From: Streptosporangium violaceochromogenes
GTDB lineage: Bacteria > Actinomycetota > Actinomycetes > Streptosporangiales > Streptosporangiaceae
Assembly (NCBI RefSeq): GCF_014654615.1
Contig: NZ_BNBB01000023.1
Coordinates: 25,672-89,671 of the forward strand
Length of the DNA stretch: 64,000 nucleotides
Direction: 5' to 3'
In this document: positions 57,675-64,000 of the stretch, one piece after another
Layout: each line of letters opens with the position of its first letter
Position numbering within the stretch: position 1 is the stretch's first letter
Program-made: the position numbers and the translations under genes
The notes under the pieces: generated by a model
The model's input: only the letters and a program-made list of their open reading frames with translations
Database searches by the model: none
Told to the model about the DNA's origin: nothing

Positions 57675-60600
57675 ATGCCTTTTCAGATGACATCGAAGGA
57701 GAAGCAATCACCTGTGGACGACACCCCCATTCCAGGCTTGTACGACTCACTAGTCACCCATCAGATAGATCAATGTACTAGATCCTGGCGTGACTCGGGT
57801 CATCTCGTCGAAATTTCCGAGGTCGACAAGGAAGATGTTGCCCATCTGCTTGGCCGATTCATCGGAGAATCAGCGGCTCGCGCGATGGCCACACTTAAAA
57901 ACAGCGAAGAGCAGGTAGAGTTAGCCAATCAACTCCTTAAGTATCTCGCCGGTTCCGAACTGATTGCGAGCGGACCAAACAAGCTTTTATCGGTCATCAA
58001 AGATATTCCTGGAGCCGTTCCCTTTGAGCGACCGCTAACCTCACTGTCGGAAGCAGCATTGCTTACCAATGCCAGAGAAGATCCTAATCTGGCTCACGAG
58101 CTAGCAGCCGAGTTAGCCAGCGTTGATCAGGTTGATCTGTTGTGTGCGTTCGTCAAGTGGTCCGGCTTGCGCATTCTAGAGAAGCAGCTTGCTGAGCTAT
58201 GCCGCCGGGGAGTCCCGCTGCGCGTCATCACCACCACTTACATGGGTGCAACTGAACGGCGAGCATTGGACCGGCTCGTCAATGACTTCGGCGCTGAGGT
58301 GCGGATCAGTTACGAACAAAACACAACCCGCCTACATGCTAAAGCATGGCTTCTGCGTCGCCGTACTGGCTTCGACACCGCCTACATCGGCAGCTCTAAC
58401 CTTTCACGCGCCGCCCTCTTAGACGGCTTAGAATGGAATGTTCGCTTATCCAAAATAACAACTCCTCGACTATTGGATAAGTTCGAGGGTACCTTCGACT
58501 CTTACTGGAACAGGCAACAGTTCGAGCTGTACGACCCGGAAACTGATGGTGAGCGTCTTGACGACGCCCTATCTCGCTCAAAGCTAGGCGAGCGGATCTT
58601 CGATATTCCTACGCTGGTTCCTCACCCCTTCCCACACCAGCAGGAAATGCTGACAGACCTCGACGTCGAGCGGACCATACACAACCGACACCGCAACCTT
58701 CTGGTAGCCGCCACCGGAACCGGCAAGACAGTTGTCGCCGCCTTCGACTACCGCAACCTGCAGCAACGATTGGGCAGGCAGCCCTCCTTACTGTTCGTCG
58801 CGCACCGCAAAGAGATTTTGCAACAGGCCATGCGTACTTATCGACAGGTCCTCTCTATCCCTGATTTTGGGGAGCTCCACGTCGGTGACGATCAGTCTCG
58901 GCATTGGCGACACGTGTTCGCGTCAGTCCAGTCTCTTAACGCGCGCGGCATAGACACTTTTGCCGCCGATCATTTTGATGTAGTAGTCATCGATGAGTTT
59001 CATCACGCCGCCGCTATCACTTATCGGCGAATTATTGACCATCTCAAGCCGAAAGAGCTTCTTGGTCTCACAGCCACCCCTGAGCGGACCGACGGAACCC
59101 GAGTCCAAGACGAGTTCTTCGACCAGCACATCACCTCTGAACTACGCCTATGGGATGCTCTCGATGCTGACCTTCTCTGCCCCTTCCACTATTTTGGAAT
59201 CAACGACGAGACGGATCTAAGTGGCGTAACTTGGTCGCGGGGCTCTTACCTCACCCGCGAACTCGATGAAATTCTTACTGGCGACAATAATCGAGCTCGA
59301 CTCATATTCAACGCAATTCTAGACAAAGTTAGTGATCTCCAGGCTATCCGAGGTCTGGGTTTCTGCGTCTCAGTATCACATGCGCGCTTCATGGCAGATT
59401 TTTTCACCAAAGCGGGCTTGAAATCACTGGCTGTGGATGGATCAACCGACCCTGCCAACCGCAGAGCAGCGCTGGCTGATCTACGGGACGGAAAAGTTAC
59501 GTTCCTGTTTGCTGTGGATCTCTTCAACGAGGGCCTTGACGTCCCTGATGTGAACACCTTGCTTCTATTGCGACCAACTGAAAGTGCGACAGTATTCCTT
59601 CAACAACTTGGTCGCGGACTCCGCCGCACACCCGATAAGGACGTGCTGACCGTTCTCGACTTCGTCGGCCAGCATCGCAAAGAATACAGGTTTGGAAACC
59701 GGTTCCACGCGCTGACCGGATTCACTCGAGGGCGCCTGAGGCAGCAAGCAAAAAACAACTTCCCACTGCTTCCGCCAGGATGCCAAATTGTCCTGGATCG
59801 AGTTACCAAAGATCATCTTCTCGCCGAGCTTAAAGTTCAACTCAACGCCACCGTTAATACCATCACTCAGGAAATTCGATCCTGCGCGGAAACATCGCTT
59901 ATTGATTACCTCGAAGCCAGCGAGCGTGACATCCGCGACGTATACCGTAATCGACGGTACTGGACCTGGCTGTTGCGCCGTGCTGGATTGATCGAGAAGG
60001 AAGCCTCCCCCATGGAGGAGACACTTGGCCGCCGCGTGCGAACTCTCCTCCATATTGACGACCAGCGGCGAGCCGAAGCGTACGCTCGACTGTTGCGGCC
60101 CGATGGCTCGCTTTACGAGCATTACTCCCCCACCGACCAGGCCTTCGCCCGTATGCTGTTCTTCTCCTTCTGGCGCGACGGTGGCAGCTTCACTTCCTAC
60201 GATGAGGCCCTTGCGCTTCTGCGCGCCGAACCCGCGCTGTGTGAGGAGATCCGAGAAGTCATCACCTATGGCGCAGAAAACCCTCGATACGTCACCACGC
60301 CCCTCCCCGATCCGTTGAAACAGGTGCCTCTGGCAGTCAACGCTCGGTATTCGGCCGATGAGATCCTTGCAGCCCTCGGCTGGGCAAAGCTAGGGGGATC
60401 TGTGACATCAACAATGCGCGAAGGCGTCGCATGGGTCCCGGCCACACAGTGTGACGCGCTCCTTGTCACCTTGCACAAGAACGAGAAGGAATTTTCACCA
60501 CAAACTATGTACCGCGACTTCGCCCTCACTCCGAACTTGTTCCACTGGGAGTCTCAGCACCGCACGAGTGCGCGGTCAGCCACTGGACTGCGCTATCAGC

Positions 60601-60800
60601 AGCACGAACGAGACGGCAGCCATGTTCTTCTGTTCACCAGAGAACGCAAGGAAGATGAGAACCGCTATCCCGAACCGTTCGTCTTCCACGGAACCGCCCG
60701 ATATGTGGAACATAAAGGGGAAAGGCCCATGGCTATAACCTGGCGGCTCGACGAGGAAATGCCTACCGACCTGTTCCGTCGTGCCGCCATCGCGGGGTAG
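57675..60800 (+). CDS. PLD nuclease-SF2 helicase-DUF3427 protein
   Basis: Large multidomain protein of about 1041 residues. An N-terminal phospholipase D-type nuclease (about 120-290) has the HxK motif TRLHAKAWLL and the Ser/Asn of AYIGSSNLSR. It is followed by an SF2 helicase: Walker A VAATGTGKTVVAAF (about 345-358), FVAHRKEIL, VVIDEFHHA (DEFH), GLTATPERTDG, VDLFNEGLDVPDV and QQLGRGLRR. The C-terminal 250 residues match DUF3427, a family seen in defence-linked helicases. Codons are clearly less GC-rich than its neighbours. The ATG is 2 bases from GGAG; a later ATG at 57687 is possible. Confidence 0.87.
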   Translation: MPFQMTSKEKQSPVDDTPIPGLYDSLVTHQIDQCTRSWRDSGHLVEISEVDKEDVAHLLGRFIGESAARAMATLKNSEEQVELANQLLKYLAGSELIASGPNKLLSVIKDIPGAVPFERPLTSLSEAALLTNAREDPNLAHELAAELASVDQVDLLCAFVKWSGLRILEKQLAELCRRGVPLRVITTTYMGATERRALDRLVNDFGAEVRISYEQNTTRLHAKAWLLRRRTGFDTAYIGSSNLSRAALLDGLEWNVRLSKITTPRLLDKFEGTFDSYWNRQQFELYDPETDGERLDDALSRSKLGERIFDIPTLVPHPFPHQQEMLTDLDVERTIHNRHRNLLVAATGTGKTVVAAFDYRNLQQRLGRQPSLLFVAHRKEILQQAMRTYRQVLSIPDFGELHVGDDQSRHWRHVFASVQSLNARGIDTFAADHFDVVVIDEFHHAAAITYRRIIDHLKPKELLGLTATPERTDGTRVQDEFFDQHITSELRLWDALDADLLCPFHYFGINDETDLSGVTWSRGSYLTRELDEILTGDNNRARLIFNAILDKVSDLQAIRGLGFCVSVSHARFMADFFTKAGLKSLAVDGSTDPANRRAALADLRDGKVTFLFAVDLFNEGLDVPDVNTLLLLRPTESATVFLQQLGRGLRRTPDKDVLTVLDFVGQHRKEYRFGNRFHALTGFTRGRLRQQAKNNFPLLPPGCQIVLDRVTKDHLLAELKVQLNATVNTITQEIRSCAETSLIDYLEASERDIRDVYRNRRYWTWLLRRAGLIEKEASPMEETLGRRVRTLLHIDDQRRAEAYARLLRPDGSLYEHYSPTDQAFARMLFFSFWRDGGSFTSYDEALALLRAEPALCEEIREVITYGAENPRYVTTPLPDPLKQVPLAVNARYSADEILAALGWAKLGGSVTSTMREGVAWVPATQCDALLVTLHKNEKEFSPQTMYRDFALTPNLFHWESQHRTSARSATGLRYQQHERDGSHVLLFTRERKEDENRYPEPFVFHGTARYVEHKGERPMAITWRLDEEMPTDLFRRAAIAG

Positions 60801-60869
60801 TACAGGCCCGCGGATTACTTAACTACCTAACGAGCAACGCTGAAGAAACCATAGAAGAAAATAGACTTT

Positions 60870-60905
60870 CTCCTGCCAATGAGATGATCACCCAATTGGC
60901 AGGAG
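60870..60905. terminator. Terminator after the helicase gene
   Basis: CTCCTGCCAAT (60870-60880) and ATTGGCAGGAG (60895-60905) form a perfect 11-bp stem with a 14-nt loop, between convergent helicase and DUF397 genes. Confidence 0.65.
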
Positions 60906-60968
60906 CGAGACTTCTCTCATGCTTGAAAATTCCCCCCACCCCTGCCGCTTCACAAAGGGTTTGAACTG

Positions 60969-61184
60969 CTAACTAATAGACGATAGGGTCGAACACCCTG
61001 CTTTGACCTCACTAATAAAAGCCTGCCATTCACCCCTGGTGAAGTGCAGAATCGGCCCTCCTGGGTCCTTGCTGTCTCGTACGGCACGGCCTCCACCAGG
61101 AAGGGTTGCTACCTCTATACAGTTGTCCTGCTGAGCGCTCAAACTGCTCTTGCGCCAAACGAGCGCGGGGGGGATTCGATTCAC
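60969..61184 (-). CDS. DUF397-domain protein
   Basis: Small protein of 71 residues matching DUF397: ALVWRKSSLSAQQDNCIEVA, GGGRAVRDSKDPGGPILHFT and FTRGEWQAFISEVKAG. DUF397 proteins are partners of WhiJ-type XRE regulators. GTG 61184 has an AGAGGCGAGAGTC stretch upstream and starts 12 bp after the XRE stop. The two genes are cotranscribed. The last residues (TLSSIS) differ from the family and may be a tail. Confidence 0.85.
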   Translation of the reverse strand: MNRIPPALVWRKSSLSAQQDNCIEVATLPGGGRAVRDSKDPGGPILHFTRGEWQAFISEVKAGCSTLSSIS

Positions 61185-61195
61185 GACTCTCGCCT

Positions 61196-62047
61196 CTAAT
61201 CCTGCTGTAGCCGGTCAACCAGGGAGGCCACGTAGCGTACGGACTCCTCAACAGTCAGGGCAGCCGCTACTACACGGTTAAAAGTGAGCGTATACGCCTG
61301 AACCTCCTCTGGTCTCTCCAGAAAAAGGTTATCCGTGGGCGTCTCCAGGTAGACGATTGACGGGTCCAGCTCGCCGGCGAAGTCCAGGACGACGAACCCG
61401 CTCCCCATGGCCGCATGCGCACCAGCCGAGTCGAGAAGTACCTGAACAGCGATGTTCGGTCGCGTCGCCATGTTGACGAGGTGGCTGAGTTGCTTCGCCA
61501 TGACCGTGGGACCGCCGACCATCTTCCGCAGCGCAGCCTCGTCGATAACTGCCCAGATCTGTGGCGGGTTGGCGCGATCGAGGATCGCTTGCCGAGCCAG
61601 GCGGGCTTCAACCCGCCGCTGAACAGCGGTCTGATCGAGTACCTGCCCAGCCTGGAAGATCGCCGTCGCGTAGCCAGCCGTTTGGAGCAAGCCGGGGATG
61701 GTGACGAGCTCGACGGTGCGGATCTGGGTTGCTTCTGCTTCGAAGCCGGGGAGGCTACCGCCAAACACGTCCTTGTACTTCGACCACCAGCCTCTTTCGC
61801 GGGACTGTCGAGCGAGATCGAGGATTGCCTCACGTACGGCGGCATCGGTGACGCCGTAGACCTCCAACAGGAGGCGAATATTGCCGATATCGGGCAGGAC
61901 CCACTTGTTCTGCTCCATATGCGTGAGGCGGCCACGCGACCATTCCAGCCGCTTGGCGACCTCATCGTGTGTGAGGCCGGCCTGCTCGCGTAGCCGGATG
62001 AGCTCGGCGCTGAGGCGCCGTCGTTTGACAGTGGGGCTACCGGTCAT
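61196..62047 (-). CDS. XRE-family regulator with DUF5753 domain (WhiJ-like)
   Basis: Regulator of 283 residues. The helix-turn-helix lies at about 10-65 (LIRLREQAGLTHDEVAKRLE, WSRGRLTHMEQNKWVLPD), then a DUF5753 domain (ELVTIPGLLQTAGYATAIFQ, RQAILDRANPPQIWAVIDEA, MATRPNIAVQVLLDSAGAHA). ATG 62047 has GAGAGGCCCG upstream; GTG 62062 is less likely. It is cotranscribed with the DUF397 gene, and the HATPase gene at 62906 lies beyond in the other direction, completing a whiJ/abaA-like set. Confidence 0.88.
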   Translation of the reverse strand: MTGSPTVKRRRLSAELIRLREQAGLTHDEVAKRLEWSRGRLTHMEQNKWVLPDIGNIRLLLEVYGVTDAAVREAILDLARQSRERGWWSKYKDVFGGSLPGFEAEATQIRTVELVTIPGLLQTAGYATAIFQAGQVLDQTAVQRRVEARLARQAILDRANPPQIWAVIDEAALRKMVGGPTVMAKQLSHLVNMATRPNIAVQVLLDSAGAHAAMGSGFVVLDFAGELDPSIVYLETPTDNLFLERPEEVQAYTLTFNRVVAAALTVEESVRYVASLVDRLQQD

Positions 62048-62370
62048 CGGGCCTCTCTTCACACATCAAGTAGGTCGATATCGCAACCGAGCTACCAAAC
62101 CAGACAATTGCCACGATGAAATTTTGGCCTTGAAAATTCAGCAGCCAAGGTTCATCCTATGGAAAGGATCCGTCACTGAAAGTGATCGGAGTGTGGCTCT
62201 CACATGACTCACCCCTGAACTCTCAGTCAACTGTCCCTCGTGGTGCTGGCGATCCGACACAGCCACCTCATCCGGAACCGACACCGAAACCGAGGCACTA
62301 CAGAAAACGGTTCTGCCAGGCGAGTCACGGCGCCTGGCAGAACCTCAATCGCACGATGGAGGTGCGACCT
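62048..62370. other. 323-bp divergent promoter region
   Basis: Between the XRE regulator and the gene at 62371. No gene is supported. It contains the AT-rich AATTTTGGCCTTGAAAATTC stretch and likely promoters for both sides. Confidence 0.4.
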
Positions 62371-62949
62371 GTGCTCAACCCTAGTAGGAGAGCCATCCGG
62401 ATCACGCGGATCCGCTGGCATGCCGAACAACCGCCGTCCCCCCTCGGTTGCCGATGGTGTGGGCACCCGCCGTATGCCCACGACGCGGCTAGTCTGCCCC
62501 ACCGCCCTAACCACCTATGGGACCAGCCCACCCCCGCTCAGGTCCGCACACGCATGGCGGTCCGGCGTCGCCGTGGACTGTGTGGCCGATCGCCCGCGAC
62601 CGCCCCGACTCTCGCGGCAACTCGCCCGTTGCCCCACCCCTCTGTGGGTCTTTTCCTAGGCCGCGGGCGCCACGCACGATCAGCCGTAACAGCCGCTGTG
62701 TCGCACGGGAGCGAATCACCCCCAGGCACACGTCCTTCGTTCAGCAGGCGGGAACCATACCGGAGGAGTTTCGCGACGTGCGACGCGCCACCTACGGAAC
62801 CAGACGCCGGTAACCCGCTCGGTTTTATCCCGATCCACCCCAATCCTCCTGCACAGCGAGCAAGCAACCTCAGCACCGAGAGCACGATCGAGGGGAGTGA
62901 CAAAGATGGCGGCGCGGTTCCTGTCCATGCTCGTCGGCGTGTTCACTGA
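62371..62949 (+). CDS. Zinc-knuckle hypothetical protein, probably broken
   Basis: The first 60 residues look real: RITRIRWHAEQPPSPLGCRW, CGHPPYAHDAAS, WDQPTPAQVRTRMAVRRRR, a pattern seen in small actinobacterial zinc-knuckle proteins. GGAGGTGCGACCT stands before GTG 62371. From about residue 75 the frame reads as Pro/Ser/Arg-rich noise, while the plus-1 frame carries QAGTIPEEFRDVRRATYGTR, so a frameshift is likely. It overlaps the next gene. Function unknown. Confidence 0.4.
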   Translation: MLNPSRRAIRITRIRWHAEQPPSPLGCRWCGHPPYAHDAASLPHRPNHLWDQPTPAQVRTRMAVRRRRGLCGRSPATAPTLAATRPLPHPSVGLFLGRGRHARSAVTAAVSHGSESPPGTRPSFSRREPYRRSFATCDAPPTEPDAGNPLGFIPIHPNPPAQRASNLSTESTIEGSDKDGGAVPVHARRRVH

Positions 62950-63427
62950 TCGGTTTCGAGTGACGACCAGCGACACTACGGCCTCGGTTTCCCATGGTGT
63001 GGAGTGGCCGCCGTATCCGTCCGTCGCAGCCGTGAACTACCCCGTGCTCTCTCAGCGCTTCACGGCCACACCCGACCAGGTCAAGCCCGCACGGAAGTTC
63101 GTCGCCGAGATCCTTGGGGACAGCCACCCGTCTCGCGATGACGCCGTGCTTCTTACCAGCGAACTCGCTACTAACGCCATCGAACATTCCACTGAATCAG
63201 CCATCAACCCACGGGAGTTCCTCGTCACGGTGGCCTTCCTCCTCCACAGCGTGCTGATCACCGTTCAGGATCCAGGCTTCCTGGAGATCCCCTGCCCAAG
63301 AGACCCGGCCCCGGACGCGACAGGTGGCCGTGGACTTGCACTTGTTAACAGCCTCGCCACCCGATGGGGGTTCCACCGTGACTCCATCGGAACCGTGATC
63401 TGGTTCGAGCTCAACTTGGCCAACTGA
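62906..63427 (+). CDS. HATPase anti-sigma-type ATP-binding protein
   Basis: Small GHKL ATPase of 173 residues of the RsbW/anti-sigma serine kinase type. The N-box has LLTSELATNAIEHSTES (Glu and Asn, about 75-90), the G1 motif is TVQDPGFLEIP (Asp-x-Gly) and G2 is ATGGRGLALVNSLATRWGFH, ending with TVIWFEL. The N-terminal 40 residues are a variable extension. ATG 62906 has GGGGAG; GTG 62897 is possible. Beside the XRE/DUF397 genes it forms a whiJ/abaA-like set that may act in development. Confidence 0.85.
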   Translation: MAARFLSMLVGVFTDRFRVTTSDTTASVSHGVEWPPYPSVAAVNYPVLSQRFTATPDQVKPARKFVAEILGDSHPSRDDAVLLTSELATNAIEHSTESAINPREFLVTVAFLLHSVLITVQDPGFLEIPCPRDPAPDATGGRGLALVNSLATRWGFHRDSIGTVIWFELNLAN

Positions 63428-63641
63428 AGGAGCAGACACCGAGAAGTTCTCGGCCAAACCTGCCAAACCGGCGCGACGACACACCCCCATGCAAGCCCCC
63501 ACCGTGCCGTCGCGCCCCCTTCACGGAGTCGTCACAAGCGAAAACACAGGCAAGCGGCCATATGGCAATGCAACCGGCTATACGTGACCGGTCATACGAA
63601 ATCGCGCGGGAAACACATCCAACTCTCACCTGGAAGAGAAC

Positions 63642-63980
63642 ATGCCGCCACCTCTGATGACGATGGACCCCTGCCAAAGAGCCATACTCCTGCAGCGAGC
63701 ACTGGAGGAGTACGGCATCGCCTCCGACGTCCACAACGGGTACGGACTGGCGTTGGTCTCGATTCTGAGGGGCCTGGTGGTGTGGTCTGACGGATGGAAC
63801 TACTGGTGGCGGGTTGGTTGGAGCGCCGAACACCGACGTGTCGTCTATGCCTGGCATCCCACGATGGAGCCCGCCCGCACTGCACGGCGGGTGGCACTTC
63901 GCTACGCGGAACTCCGTAGGCGACACTCACCTACCGAGGTCACGTCCAGCGGAGTGGTGTATGAGTTGATCTCCGCGTGA
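63642..63980 (+). CDS. Small hypothetical protein
   Basis: Product of 112 residues with a helical, Trp-rich centre: CQRAILLQRALEEYGIASDV, GLALVSILRGLVVWSDGWNYWW, AEHRRVVYAWHPTMEPARTA and a charged end. It looks like a small effector-immunity or regulator-associated protein often found after HATPase genes, but it has no known domain. GGAAGAGAAC precedes the ATG. The window ends 20 bp after the stop. Confidence 0.6.
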   Translation: MPPPLMTMDPCQRAILLQRALEEYGIASDVHNGYGLALVSILRGLVVWSDGWNYWWRVGWSAEHRRVVYAWHPTMEPARTARRVALRYAELRRRHSPTEVTSSGVVYELISA

Positions 63981-64000
63981 TCCTGTTTCTGTAGGTTAAG

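Noticed and set aside
1..64000. CRISPR array or rRNA operon
   Set aside because: No regularly spaced identical repeats and no rRNA-like sequence were seen.

Overview
The window is high-GC actinobacterial chromosome, most likely from the Streptosporangiaceae or a close relative. The evidence is the strong GC bias at third codon positions, many GTG starts with GGAGG-type ribosome sites, a SepX/GlpR-Glp cell-division and molybdenum-cofactor cluster, XRE-DUF5753/DUF397 regulator sets, and many ATGA/GTGA gene overlaps. No close reference could be consulted, so gene names rest on motifs and context.

Layout. (a) 0-2.1 kb: a DDE transposase and tRNA-Ala(CGC). (b) 2.3-15.3 kb: a housekeeping block with sepX/glpR, a GNAT acetyltransferase, mogA-like, moaC, glp/moeA and galU on the minus strand. 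Then follow 5-formyl-THF cyclo-ligase, a K+/H+ antiporter, an FmdB-type zinc ribbon gene behind a CIRCE-like element, a DHA2 exporter with a C-terminal winged helix, an MTA phosphorylase, a SAF-domain protein, MscL and a VanY-type peptidase. (c) 15.4-25.8 kb: accessory genes, comprising tRNA-Arg(CCT), a TetR/cupin divergent pair, a lipoprotein, a decayed IS256-family element, small secreted proteins including a tandem duplicate pair, a MerR-GyrI regulator and a Tat-exported polysaccharide lyase.

(d) 26.6-35.5 kb is the most striking part. One arm reads leftward: a CHAT caspase-like protease with a helical N-terminus, an alpha/beta hydrolase coupled to it, and more distally a single-pass membrane protein. 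The other arm reads rightward: an EAD1-CHAT protein, an EAD1 protein ending in a ubiquitin-like fold, and a JAMM/MPN isopeptidase overlapping it by ATGA. No E1 or E2 enzyme is visible. I interpret this as a candidate NTP-independent conflict or programmed-death system built from paired adaptor domains, proteases, a lipase-like effector and a Ub-like/JAMM module. It is followed by an ECF sigma factor with a fused SnoaL-like domain and a coupled small protein, a Cys-rich orphan, a MEDS-HATPase regulator, an SDR epimerase and an XRE-NB-ARC-TPR regulator.

(e) 44-49.7 kb: a ricin-type lectin, a small orphan, then a self-regulated TetR plus heterodimeric ABC exporter operon closed by a 20-bp-stem terminator. 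(f) 49.8-57.3 kb: a DUF4365 nuclease-like/partner gene pair, a three-gene graspetide (omega-ester RiPP) cluster of precursor, ATP-grasp ligase and methyltransferase, a divergent DUF6879/XRE set and a sirtuin. (g) 57.7-60.8 kb: a visibly lower-GC PLD-SF2 helicase-DUF3427 gene, probably acquired. (h) 61-64 kb: a whiJ-like regulator set (DUF397, XRE-DUF5753, HATPase) and small orphans. No CRISPR array, rRNA or plasmid origin was seen.
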